Positions 27,273-36,107 of a stretch of DNA of 64,000 nt are shown in pieces (within the stretch, counting starts at the first letter, position 1; each line of letters starts with the position of its first letter). Under the pieces are notes generated by a model. That model was given only the letters and a program-made list of their open reading frames with translations. It was not told the DNA's origin and made no database searches. Both the position numbers and the translations under genes were made by a program. The stretch comes from Snodgrassella alvi wkB2 (lineage in GTDB: Bacteria; Pseudomonadota; Gammaproteobacteria; Burkholderiales; Neisseriaceae): assembly GCF_000600005.1 (NCBI RefSeq), contig NZ_CP007446.1, positions 832,894-896,893 on the forward strand, given 5' to 3'.

Positions 27273-28913
27273 ATGAGTCAGATTGTAGAAATAAAAGTGC
27301 CTGATATCGGTAATTATACCGGTGTCGATGTTATTGACGTGGCGGTCAAAGTTGGCGATAGCATTGCGGTAGACGATACCCTGATTACGCTTGAAACAGA
27401 TAAAGCCACTATGGACGTTCCTGCTGATAAGGCTGGTGTGGTGAAAGAAGTCCTGGTTAAAGTAGGTGATAAAGTATCTGAAGGTAATGTGATTGTGAAA
27501 GTAGAAACTTCTGCTGCCGCAAGTGCATCTTCATCTGCCGGTACCACTACTGAAGCTCCGGTTAAGGCAACAACTACCGAAGCAGCCGGTACAGCTGCTC
27601 AGTCTGTTGCTGTGAAAGTACCGGACATCGGTAATTTCTCGAATGTTGATGTAATTGAAGTAGATATTAAGGTTGGTGATGATGTGGCTGTTGATCAGAC
27701 ACTGGTTACCCTGGAAACTGATAAAGCGACGATGGATGTACCGTCTACTGTTGCCGGTAAAGTAACGGCTGTACATGTAAAAGTAGGCGATAAAGTATCA
27801 GAAGGAAGTGCTCTGATTGAAGTGGCTGTTGCTCCGGCAAGTGCTGCTGCCGCACCGTTAACGCCGGAACAAAAAGAAGCTTCTGAAATCAAAAAACAGG
27901 TTGCTGCCACACCATCTGCAGAAAATAACGAATTACGTGCCGAAATCAAAAGCCATGTGCCTCAGGCTTTTGGCAGCTCTGATATTGATGAGAAGGGTTT
28001 TGAAAAAGCCCATGCCAGCCCGTCTGTACGCAAACTGGCTCGTGAACTTGGCGTAGATTTAGGACGTGTAAGTGGTAGTGGGCGTAAAGGGCGCATTACC
28101 CCTGTTGATCTGCGTGAATTTGTTAAATCGGTTATGCAGAAGGTTGATCGGGGTGGTAGCGGTGCTTCTCTCGGAGGCGGGCTGGATTTATTACCGTGGC
28201 CTAAAGTAGATTTCAGCAAATTTGGTGAAATTGAAGTTAAAGAACTGTCACGAATCAAGAAAATCTCCGGTCAGAATCTGGCTCGTAACTGGGTAATGAT
28301 TCCTCATGTTACTTTACATGAAGATGCAGACATGACAGATCTGGAAGCTTTCCGTAAACAGCTGAATAAAGAATGGGAGCGTGCAGGTATTAAAGTATCG
28401 CCGCTGGCTTTCATCATTCTGGCCTGCGTGAAAGCATTACAGGAATTCCCTGAATTTAATTCTTCGCTTGATGGTGATAACCTGATTCTGAAGAAATACA
28501 TTCATATCGGTTTTGCCGCTGATACGCCGAATGGTCTGGTTGTGCCGGTTATTAAAAACGCTGACCAGAAAGGTCTGAAAGAAATCACGCAGGAACTGGC
28601 TGATATGAGTAAGCGTGCCCGTGAAGGCAAGCTGAAACCTCAGGAAATGCAAGGCGCTTCTTTCACCATTTCTTCTTTAGGCGGTATTGGCGGTACAGGC
28701 TTTACGCCTATTGTTAATGCGCCGGAAGTGGCTATTCTTGGCGTTTGTAAATCACAGATCAAACCGACCTGGAATGGTAAGGAATTTGAGCCGCGCTTAC
28801 AATGCCCGCTGTCCCTGTCTTTTGACCACCGTGTGATTGATGGTGCAGCCGGTATGCGTTTTCTGGTATTTATCAGCCAGCTGCTGGCTGATTTCCGCCG
28901 CGTATCTCTGTAA
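27273..28913 (+). CDS. aceF: Dihydrolipoamide acetyltransferase (PDH E2)
   Basis: Core of the pyruvate dehydrogenase complex. 546 residues from the ATG at 27273, 7 bases after AAGGA. Two lipoyl domains with lipoyl-lysines at K44 and K151 (ETDKATMDV in both), Ala/Thr-rich linkers, a peripheral-subunit binding domain near 250-285 (ASPSVRKLARELG), and the catalytic domain ending with SFDHRVIDG (His519, Asp523). E. coli has three lipoyl domains; two here plus one in LpdA is the Neisseria-like arrangement. Confidence 0.97.
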   Translation: MSQIVEIKVPDIGNYTGVDVIDVAVKVGDSIAVDDTLITLETDKATMDVPADKAGVVKEVLVKVGDKVSEGNVIVKVETSAAASASSSAGTTTEAPVKATTTEAAGTAAQSVAVKVPDIGNFSNVDVIEVDIKVGDDVAVDQTLVTLETDKATMDVPSTVAGKVTAVHVKVGDKVSEGSALIEVAVAPASAAAAPLTPEQKEASEIKKQVAATPSAENNELRAEIKSHVPQAFGSSDIDEKGFEKAHASPSVRKLARELGVDLGRVSGSGRKGRITPVDLREFVKSVMQKVDRGGSGASLGGGLDLLPWPKVDFSKFGEIEVKELSRIKKISGQNLARNWVMIPHVTLHEDADMTDLEAFRKQLNKEWERAGIKVSPLAFIILACVKALQEFPEFNSSLDGDNLILKKYIHIGFAADTPNGLVVPVIKNADQKGLKEITQELADMSKRAREGKLKPQEMQGASFTISSLGGIGGTGFTPIVNAPEVAILGVCKSQIKPTWNGKEFEPRLQCPLSLSFDHRVIDGAAGMRFLVFISQLLADFRRVSL

Positions 28914-28924
28914 GTTTTTAAATA

Positions 28925-28963
28925 ACAGGCTGCCTGAAAACAGATTGGTTTCTGGCAGCCTGT
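28925..28963 (+). terminator. Inverted repeat carrying an exact DNA uptake sequence
   Basis: ACAGGCTGCC (28925-28934) pairs with GGCAGCCTGT (28954-28963), 19-base loop, 11 bases past the aceF stop. Bases 28927-28938 read AGGCTGCCTGAA, the AG-simDUS dialect. In Neisseriaceae, inverted uptake sequences often double as terminators; no T tract follows here, so partial readthrough to lpdA is likely. Confidence 0.65.
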
Positions 28964-29025
28964 ATACATGAAATACAGGCAATTACTGTTGTATCTGATG
29001 CAACAGTCAGGCAAAAGGTAAGACC

Positions 29026-30777
29026 ATGAGCTTAATTGAATTGAAAGTACCGGATATCGGCAATTATAAAGATGTCGATATTATTGCGGTAGAAATCAAA
29101 CCGGGCGATACCGTTGCGGTAGATGACACATTGATTACGCTGGAAACAGATAAGGCCACGATGGATGTACCGGCAGAAACAGCCGGTGTGGTGAAAGAGG
29201 TTAAAGTTAAAGTTGGTGATAAAATTTCTGAAGGTGGTGTGATTGCAGTAGTAGAAGCTACAGCTAAACCTGCAGCAAGTGCTCCTGCGGCTGAAAGTGC
29301 ACCGGTAGCAGCACCTCAGGCAGCCAGTTACTCCGGAAGCAGTGATGCTGAGTACGATGTTGTTGTACTTGGCGGCGGCCCGGGCGGATATTCTGCGGCT
29401 TTTGCCGCAGCTGATGAAGGTCTGAAAGTTGCCATCGTGGAACGTTATGCAACTTTGGGCGGTGTTTGTCTGAATGTTGGTTGCATTCCATCCAAAGCTT
29501 TACTGCATAATGCAGCTGTAATTGATGAAGTTAAAGAACTGAAAGCCAATGGCATTGAGTATCCGGCACCAAAAATTGATATCGACCAGTTGCGCAGCTA
29601 CAAGGAAAAAGTAGTAGCGAGAATGACCGGCGGTCTGGCCGGCATGGCTAAAACCCGTAAAGTTGATATTATTCGCGGTAATGGTCGTTATATCGATCCG
29701 CATCATATTGAAGTCAGACTGACTTCAGGGGAAGGACGTGTTGAAACCGGTGAAACCAGAACACTGGCTTTTAAAAATACCATTATTGCTGCCGGTAGCC
29801 GCGTAGTTAATTTACCATTTATTCCTGAAGACCCGCGCATTGTTGATTCAACAGGTGCTCTGGCACTGAAATTCGTGCCGGAAAAAATGCTGATAATCGG
29901 CGGTGGTATTATTGGTCTGGAAATGGGTACAGTGTACAGTACACTGGGCGCACGTCTGGATGTAGTAGAAATGATGGATGGTCTGATGCAGGGTGCTGAC
30001 CGCGATATGGTCAGAATTTGGCAGAAGAAAAACGAACATCGTTTTGATAATATTATGCTGAATACCAAAACCACAGCTGTTGAAGCTAAAGAAGATGGTA
30101 TTTACGTGACATTTGAAGGCGCTAAAGCTCCGACACAGCCGCAACGCTATGATCTGGTTCTGGTTGCAGCCGGTCGTGCACCCAATGGCAAACTGATAGG
30201 CGCAGAAAACGCCGGAGTGGCCGTTACAGAACGCGGATTTATTAATGTAGATAAGCAGATGCGTACTAATGTACCGCATATTTTTGCCATAGGTGATATT
30301 GTGGGTCAGCCGATGTTAGCGCATAAGGCTGTACATGAAGCCCATGTGGCTGCTGAAAACTGTGCCGGTCATCAGGCGTATTTTGATGCACGTGTTATCC
30401 CTGGGGTGGCTTATACCAATCCGGAAGTTGCATGGGTAGGCATGACAGAAGATCAGGCGAAAAAAGATGGGGTGAAAATCACTAAATCCGTATTCCCCTG
30501 GGCTGCTTCCGGCCGTGCTGTAGCCAATGGTTGCAGTGAGGGTGCTACTAAGCTGATTTTTGACGCTGACAGCGGACTGATAATCGGCGGTGCAATTGTT
30601 GGTCCGAGTGCTGGCGATATGATTGGTGAAATCTGTCTGGCTATTGAAATGGGTTGTGATGCAGATGATATTGGTCGCACCATCCATCCTCATCCGACGC
30701 TGGGTGAATCAATAGGTATGGCGGCTGAAGTCGCTATGGGTACGTGTACTGACCTGCCACCACAGCGTAAAAAGTAA
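29026..30777 (+). CDS. lpdA: Dihydrolipoamide dehydrogenase with N-terminal lipoyl domain
   Basis: E3 of the PDH complex: re-oxidises dihydrolipoamide, passing electrons through FAD to NAD+. 583 residues: lipoyl domain 1-80 with lipoyl-Lys43, Ala/Pro-rich linker 80-108, FAD-binding GGGPGG (116-121), redox-active Cys148/Cys153 in GGVCLNVGCIPSK, NAD-binding GGGIIGLEMG, and the C-terminal interface with His556/Glu561 (HPHPTLGE). The lipoyl-E3 fusion is known from Neisseria (p64k). The lipoyl part repeats the AceF lipoyl domains almost word for word. No strong ribosome binding site beyond AAAGGTAAGACC. Confidence 0.97.
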   Translation: MSLIELKVPDIGNYKDVDIIAVEIKPGDTVAVDDTLITLETDKATMDVPAETAGVVKEVKVKVGDKISEGGVIAVVEATAKPAASAPAAESAPVAAPQAASYSGSSDAEYDVVVLGGGPGGYSAAFAAADEGLKVAIVERYATLGGVCLNVGCIPSKALLHNAAVIDEVKELKANGIEYPAPKIDIDQLRSYKEKVVARMTGGLAGMAKTRKVDIIRGNGRYIDPHHIEVRLTSGEGRVETGETRTLAFKNTIIAAGSRVVNLPFIPEDPRIVDSTGALALKFVPEKMLIIGGGIIGLEMGTVYSTLGARLDVVEMMDGLMQGADRDMVRIWQKKNEHRFDNIMLNTKTTAVEAKEDGIYVTFEGAKAPTQPQRYDLVLVAAGRAPNGKLIGAENAGVAVTERGFINVDKQMRTNVPHIFAIGDIVGQPMLAHKAVHEAHVAAENCAGHQAYFDARVIPGVAYTNPEVAWVGMTEDQAKKDGVKITKSVFPWAASGRAVANGCSEGATKLIFDADSGLIIGGAIVGPSAGDMIGEICLAIEMGCDADDIGRTIHPHPTLGESIGMAAEVAMGTCTDLPPQRKK

Positions 30778-30798
30778 GAACTAAAATTCTTATGTCAC

Positions 30799-30830
30799 AA
30801 GCTGTCCGGTTTTTCCGGACAGCTTTTTTA
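30799..30830 (+). terminator. Terminator of the aceE-aceF-lpdA group
   Basis: AAGCTGTCCGG / CCGGACAGCTT, 11-bp perfect stem with a T5 loop (30799-30825), then TTTTTA. A near-identical hairpin ends the rplI operon at 58030. Confidence 0.93.
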
Positions 30831-31047
30831 TTGGACAAAAAAAGGTAAATTCGGAAATAATTGATTAAATCAGCTGGTTAAATTGAATAATATTTGCAAA
30901 AAAATATCAGTATCTGATACGTAAGTTACATTTAGACATTCCAGTACTGCGCTTATTCAGCTATTATCAAAATAAATATGCTGATAAATCACTATCCGTG
31001 TATTGCTGTGAGCTTATATTTTTATTAATCAGTATGAGTGTAATTGA

Positions 31048-32181
31048 ATGAATATGAACAGCAAAACCTCTTCTGGTATTGCCTCCTGGATTATAGGCGG
31101 GTTGGTACTGCTGGCAACCATCAGTCTGTTTATAGGGCTAAAACCGATTCTAATGCCTTTTGCCGCAGCCGGAGTACTGGCTTACATTTTAAATCCGCTG
31201 GTAGTAAAACTTCACAGTCTAAAACTTTCCCGTTCACTGGCAGCAATGTTGGTGATGTTTCTGGGACTGAGTGTTATTGTGATTTTGCTGCTGATTGTGA
31301 TACCGATGCTGATTAATTTGCTGGACAGTATATATGAGAAACTGCCTGCATTTCTTGATTGGGTGCATCACCGGCTTGTTCCATGGCTTAATCAGACATT
31401 TCATATCCGTATCCGCTGGGATGCGGATTATATGTCCAAGTATGTAGCACAATGGATTCAAACTCATAATGCCAGCATTAAAGATGCCGCTTCAAAAGTT
31501 TTACCTGTAGTATGGCAGCATAGCAGTGGTATGGTAGAGTGGGTGACCAATCTGCTGTTACTGCCTTTTCTTTTATATTATTTTCTGCTGGACTGGAATC
31601 GCTGGACCTCCGGTATCCGTCATCTGATTCCGCGCCGTGCCTTACCTACTTATAATCGTATCGCTACCAATATGGATACGGTACTGGGTGAATTTCTTCG
31701 TGGTGAACTGCTGGTAATGGTAATTATGGGTATGGTTTATGGTCTGGGGCTGGCATTGGTAGGGCTGGAATCAGGATTTGCTATAGGTATGGTTGCCGGT
31801 TTGCTGGTGTTTGTGCCTTATCTGGGTGCTTTTACCGGTCTGCTGCTGGCCACGCTGGCAGCATTATTGCAGTTTGATGGCTGGACAGGACTATTACTTG
31901 TCTGGGGTGTATTTGCCATTGGTCAGTTTCTGGAAAGTTTCTTTGTCACTCCGAAAATTGTGGGCGATAGAATTGGTCTGTCGCCGTTCTGGGTTATTTT
32001 CTCATTGATGGCATTCGGGCAGTTACTTGGTTTTGTCGGTATGCTGCTGGCGTTACCACTGGCTGCAATATGTCTGGTATTGATTCGGGAAGGAACTCAG
32101 GCGTACTGGAGAAGTGATTATTTCCGCAAATTGCCGGAAAATAGCATAATCAAGGATGAAAAAACACAGCAGGACAGGTAA
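31048..32181 (+). CDS. AI-2E family transporter (PerM-like permease)
   Basis: 377 residues with about eight membrane helices; the family signature is the C-terminal block (PYLGAFTGLLLATLAAL, FLESFFVTPKIVGDRIGLSPFWVIF). Members include autoinducer-2 exporters, Na+/H+ antiporters and proteins of unknown role, so the substrate is open. Two in-frame ATGs (31048, 31054) compete and neither has a strong ribosome binding site. Ends 121 bases before rpsT. Confidence 0.88.
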   Translation: MNMNSKTSSGIASWIIGGLVLLATISLFIGLKPILMPFAAAGVLAYILNPLVVKLHSLKLSRSLAAMLVMFLGLSVIVILLLIVIPMLINLLDSIYEKLPAFLDWVHHRLVPWLNQTFHIRIRWDADYMSKYVAQWIQTHNASIKDAASKVLPVVWQHSSGMVEWVTNLLLLPFLLYYFLLDWNRWTSGIRHLIPRRALPTYNRIATNMDTVLGEFLRGELLVMVIMGMVYGLGLALVGLESGFAIGMVAGLLVFVPYLGAFTGLLLATLAALLQFDGWTGLLLVWGVFAIGQFLESFFVTPKIVGDRIGLSPFWVIFSLMAFGQLLGFVGMLLALPLAAICLVLIREGTQAYWRSDYFRKLPENSIIKDEKTQQDR

Positions 32182-32302
32182 TCCTAGCTTCTTATTTTTA
32201 TATGTTGCCTGCTGAAAAAACAACACCGGTACTTGCATTTATGCTGTGAAGTCATTAAAATTCTGCGTTTCATGATTTGTATATGTATGTTAGGAGATAT
32301 TG

Positions 32303-32569
32303 ATGGCCAATAGTGCACAATCTCGTAAGCGCGCCCGTCAGGCACTGAAACAACGTGCTCATAACGCTAGCTTGCGTACCGCTTTTCGCACTGCAGTTAA
32401 AAAAGTATTGAAAGCCGTTGAAGCTGGTGACAAAGCAGCTGCTCAGGTTACCTACAGCGAGAGCGTTAAAGTGATTGATCGCATTGCTGATAAAGGTGTT
32501 TTCCATAAAAATAAAGCTGCACGTCATAAAAGCCGTCTGGCTGCCAAAATCAAGGCTATGGCTGCTTAA
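32303..32569 (+). CDS. rpsT: 30S ribosomal protein S20
   Basis: 88 residues, basic three-helix bundle: [18 protein letters not shown], then [16 protein letters not shown] and a Lys-rich C-terminus. Binds 16S rRNA at the bottom of the small subunit. The ATG at 32303 has AGGAGA 5 bases upstream; an in-frame TTG one codon earlier is not needed. Confidence 0.97.
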   Translation: MANSAQSRKRARQALKQRAHNASLRTAFRTAVKKVLKAVEAGDKAAAQVTYSESVKVIDRIADKGVFHKNKAARHKSRLAAKIKAMAA

Positions 32570-32601
32570 GCTGATTTTTGTCATTGCATGAGACGATTCT
32601 C

Positions 32602-33555
32602 ATGATTGCTATTATCACAAGGCTGTTCCCATTGTGGGCAGCCTTATGTTCTATTTTTGCCTATTATAATCCTGCCGTTTTTATTCCTCTGAAATCTTAT
32701 ATCTCTGAAATGCTGATGCTGGTGATGCTATCCATGGGCATGACGCTGAGAATTGAGGATTTTACCCGGGTATTGAAGCGTCCGGCGCCTATTGCGGCAG
32801 GTATTGGTCTGCATTATCTGATTATGCCACTGGCGGCATGGTTGATTGCCAGATTGCTGAACATGTCGCCAGAATTGCAGGCAGGAATGGTGCTGGTAGG
32901 GTGTGTGGCCAGTGGTACTGCTTCGAATGTGATGGTGTTTTTATCCAAAGGTGATGTTGCACTGTCTGTCACAATCAGTGCCTTGTCTACTGTAGTGGGT
33001 ATTTTTGCTACACCACTATTGGCAAAACTTTATATAGCTGCATCAATCGAAGTACCTGTCGTAACTATGCTCAGGGAAATTTTGCTGATTGTTGCCTTAC
33101 CTATTGCTATAGGGGTAAGCATTAATTATTTTGTGCCGAAACTGGTAAAAAAAATTATACCTTCACTACCACTGATAACGATGTGTATGATTATTATTGT
33201 GCTATCAACTGTGGTGTCATTAAGCAGCGATAAGATCGGAATAAAGACGGTAATTGTTGTTGTTGGTGTGATTTTGCATAATGCTTTAGGGCTGATTGGC
33301 GGTTACTGGGGTGGACGGTTATTTGGTTTTGATAAATCCATCTGTCGCACACTATCTCTGGAAGTAGGGATGCAGAATTCTGGTCTGGCAGCAGTATTGG
33401 GATCTGAATTTTTTGGTTCGATGGCTGCTTTACCGGGCGCAATATTTTCATTATGGCATAATATTTCCGGTTCATTTCTCGCCAGCTACTGGTCGGGAAA
33501 GCCTACAGGTACAAGTAACGACCATGTGAAACGTGAAGATGTTAGTTTACATTGA
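32602..33555 (+). CDS. Bile acid:sodium symporter (BASS) family protein
   Basis: 317 residues from the ATG at 32602 (a TTG at 32578 adds 8 residues; neither start has a clear ribosome binding site). Nine to ten hydrophobic helices with the family features [26 protein letters not shown] (crossover motif) and [14 protein letters not shown]. Bacterial members carry diverse organic anions, including pantoate (PanS). Transcribed from just after rpsT and ended by a strong terminator. Confidence 0.87.
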   Translation: MIAIITRLFPLWAALCSIFAYYNPAVFIPLKSYISEMLMLVMLSMGMTLRIEDFTRVLKRPAPIAAGIGLHYLIMPLAAWLIARLLNMSPELQAGMVLVGCVASGTASNVMVFLSKGDVALSVTISALSTVVGIFATPLLAKLYIAASIEVPVVTMLREILLIVALPIAIGVSINYFVPKLVKKIIPSLPLITMCMIIIVLSTVVSLSSDKIGIKTVIVVVGVILHNALGLIGGYWGGRLFGFDKSICRTLSLEVGMQNSGLAAVLGSEFFGSMAALPGAIFSLWHNISGSFLASYWSGKPTGTSNDHVKREDVSLH

Positions 33556-33570
33556 TTAATTTGATATACC

Positions 33571-33602
33571 AAAAAAGCCCGGTTATTAGTCCGGGCTTTT
33601 TT
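33571..33602. terminator. Bidirectional terminator between BASS gene and recX
   Basis: Twelve-bp perfect stem AAAAAAGCCCGG / CCGGGCTTTTTT (33571-33582 with 33591-33602) with an 8-base loop and T runs on both strands. Confidence 0.92.
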
Positions 33603-33704
33603 ATTGAATAATGCTTTGCTGAATTAAATGTACAGGTATTGATTTTGTATGTATATACGAAATTTTGTATTTTCAGGATGTGCTGTCAACACCTGACATT
33701 ATAA

Positions 33705-34175
33705 TCAGTATTCATCTTCGTCAGGCAGCGAAGTATCAGCCCACGCCTGACGGATAGCTGAGTGAATAATATCCATACTAAAACCGCGGTAAGCAAGAAA
33801 ATGCATACATTTATGTTTTTCTTTTAAGTCAGCGGGAGGCTGGCGATATTTTTTTTGCAAAACAGCTATAGCATTAATTGTCTGTTGTTCTCTGTCCGGT
33901 AAATAATCTGCAATCAGAGCTGCATCAACACCTTTTTGCTTCAGGCTTTGCTCTAAACGCAGATTACCATGCAGCCGGCTTTTACTATTGATATAAGTTT
34001 CCGTATATCGTTCATCTGATTGCCAGTGCTTTTGTGCCAGTTCATCCAGTAATGCTTCAAGATTGTCGTTTTCATCTGCATAAGGATGCAGTTTACGTGC
34101 CAGCTCAGCTCTGCTGATTTCCCGCCGTGCCAGTAGGGCAATGGCACGGGCACGTAAACTGATTTTTTGCTTCAT
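33705..34175 (-). CDS. recX: Regulatory protein RecX
   Basis: 156 residues; RecX binds RecA filaments and limits recombinase activity. Helical repeats of the family are seen (RARAIALLARREISRAELARKL, LEALLDELAQKHWQSDERYTETYI, and the C-terminal FLAYRGFSMDIIHSAI). It overlaps the end of gph by 4 bases. recA is not in the window. Confidence 0.93.
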   Translation of the reverse strand: MKQKISLRARAIALLARREISRAELARKLHPYADENDNLEALLDELAQKHWQSDERYTETYINSKSRLHGNLRLEQSLKQKGVDAALIADYLPDREQQTINAIAVLQKKYRQPPADLKEKHKCMHFLAYRGFSMDIIHSAIRQAWADTSLPDEDEY

Positions 34176-34879
34176 GCGCGGATTTCGCTGTTAGCATGAT
34201 GACGTATGCCATCATCAATCTGAGGCAGATGATCAACAATAATGTCCGGTTTAGTCTGTGTGTTTTTTGCCAGCTGTGCCATATCTGCATAACCCCATGT
34301 GACGCCACAGCTTAAAGCTCCGGCTGCTTTAGCTGCCAGAATATCATTAGCAGAGTCACCAACCATCAGTAAATTTCCGACGGGTACGCCTAATACTTCT
34401 GCTGTGTGCAATAAAGGCATAGGAAAGGGTTTTTTTTCAGCCAGTGTATCACCACCCACAACCAAACTGAATGAATCAGCCAATCCAAGCTCACATAATA
34501 ATTCCACTGCCAGAATTTCATTTTTATTTGTGATTACTGCTAAAGGCAAACCACGGGCACGGAATAATGCCAGTGCGGTTTCTACTTCAGGATAGGGGCG
34601 GGTGTGAACACTCAAATGAGTACGGTAATAGGAAATAAAAGCAGTAAATCCCTGTGTCCAGATTGTTTCATCCACCAGACCGTCCCGATTACCACTGAGA
34701 GCCCGGTGTACAAGGCTGGATAAACCGTCACCTACATAGGTAGTCAGTTCAGATTCTGGCAGTGATGACAGTCCTAGTTCCGCGCGCATATGATTGGCAG
34801 CAGCACATAAATCGGCGATTGAATCGACCAGGGTACCATCCAGATCGAATGCTATGGCATGAATATCATTCCATTTCAT
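34172..34879 (-). CDS. gph: Phosphoglycolate phosphatase
   Basis: 235-residue HAD-superfamily hydrolase. Motif I is DLDGTLVDS (residues 12-20, nucleophile Asp), motif II is VITNKN, Lys is in LAEKKP, and motif III is VGDSANDILAAKAAG. A helical cap lies between motifs I and II. Removes phosphate from 2-phosphoglycolate, for instance from DNA repair. Overlaps recX by ATGA. Confidence 0.92.
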   Translation of the reverse strand: MKWNDIHAIAFDLDGTLVDSIADLCAAANHMRAELGLSSLPESELTTYVGDGLSSLVHRALSGNRDGLVDETIWTQGFTAFISYYRTHLSVHTRPYPEVETALALFRARGLPLAVITNKNEILAVELLCELGLADSFSLVVGGDTLAEKKPFPMPLLHTAEVLGVPVGNLLMVGDSANDILAAKAAGALSCGVTWGYADMAQLAKNTQTKPDIIVDHLPQIDDGIRHHANSEIRA

Positions 34880-35036
34880 GATTGGCTTATTGATTGGGTA
34901 AAAGACATGCTTATTTTATCATGTTCAAATAACTAGTAAGGCTGCCGGTAGCAGTATATTTACTCTGTTTAGCAATTCGGAATTATTTAGGTTCAGACAT
35001 AGCAGGATAAAACTACAGGCAATTAATCCGTTGTAG

Positions 35037-36107
35037 TTAGTTTATAACTGGCTGAATGGGATCACGGCTGAATATATAAGCTATATGCTGTTTAAACTTT
35101 GTACCGGCATGCAGAATATTATTCGGAAATGCATGGTGATTCGGAGCATCCGTATAGCCTTGCGGTTCAAAACAGATTGCTGCAAATGGCAGAAGTGATT
35201 TACGTGCCGGTATCTGCTGCTCAGGCAGATTTTGAGCATTATAGACCACCATTACAGGTGCATCTGTTTTTACCGCTATGGACAAACCGGTATCCGGAGC
35301 ACTTAAGCGCGCAACAATGTTGTTTGCTGAATTTGGAGGTAATACATACGCAGTATCAATAATACTGCTGCCTATGGGACGTGCTGAATGAAAATCAAGC
35401 GTTGCCGGTGCCTTATGAATATCACCAGTTGGTATCATATCTTTATCAGTCACAATGACTTCTTGTGGTAACAGCCATAACTGATGTTCGCTGATCGTGC
35501 TTTCTCTCAGAGCCAGATTAAAATAACTATGCTGAGTCAGATTAATTAAAGTATCACGATCTGATTCAGCGCTGAAATCAATATTCAGTTCGTTATTTAC
35601 TGTCAGGGTATAGCATACCTGTACATTCAGGTTACCCGGATAGCCTTCTTCACCATCGGCACTAAAAAGCTGCATGGTAACCGAAGCGCAATGTTCATCA
35701 TTATGGGTAGCACATACTTTCCACCACTTCTGATCAAAACCAGTATATCCGCCATGCATATGATGTTCTCCCTGATTAGCAGTCAGGTGGAGCAGTTCAT
35801 GGTTGAGCGGTGCATGTGCAAAGCTGATGCGTCCGGCATGCCGTCCGATTACAGCGCCCAGATGGGGATTGCTGGCACGATAACTGGTGCTGGCATAATC
35901 CTCAGCATTATTGAAACCCAGAACACATTGCACAGGATTGCAATCTCTGTCAGGCATGATGATCGAGGTAACTATGGCACCGAAATCCATAACAGATACC
36001 TGCATCCCCTGACTGTTTGTCAGTGTCCACAATGTGGCACTTTCACCGTCTACCAAACCGAATGGCTGGGTACTAATCGTACATAATGAATGTTCATTTG
36101 ATTTCAT
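35037..36107 (-). CDS. galM: Aldose 1-epimerase (mutarotase) family protein
   Basis: 356 residues from the ATG at 36107 (an upstream ATG at 36128 lies further inside rarA). Interconverts alpha and beta anomers of hexoses. The family's catalytic pair is seen in LTQHSYFNL (His) and FEPQGYTDAPNH (Glu), plus the HHMHGG substrate loop. The usual GRYANRI is changed to GRHAGRI, so the Asn is lost. The start overlaps the end of rarA by 14 bases. No other galactose genes are nearby, so the substrate is uncertain. Confidence 0.88.
   Translation of the reverse strand: MKSNEHSLCTISTQPFGLVDGESATLWTLTNSQGMQVSVMDFGAIVTSIIMPDRDCNPVQCVLGFNNAEDYASTSYRASNPHLGAVIGRHAGRISFAHAPLNHELLHLTANQGEHHMHGGYTGFDQKWWKVCATHNDEHCASVTMQLFSADGEEGYPGNLNVQVCYTLTVNNELNIDFSAESDRDTLINLTQHSYFNLALRESTISEHQLWLLPQEVIVTDKDMIPTGDIHKAPATLDFHSARPIGSSIIDTAYVLPPNSANNIVARLSAPDTGLSIAVKTDAPVMVVYNAQNLPEQQIPARKSLLPFAAICFEPQGYTDAPNHHAFPNNILHAGTKFKQHIAYIFSRDPIQPVIN

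Noticed and set aside
29264-30683. Several long antisense frames inside lpdA and aceF
   Set aside because: They mirror codon bias of highly expressed genes on the plus strand and show no domain features.
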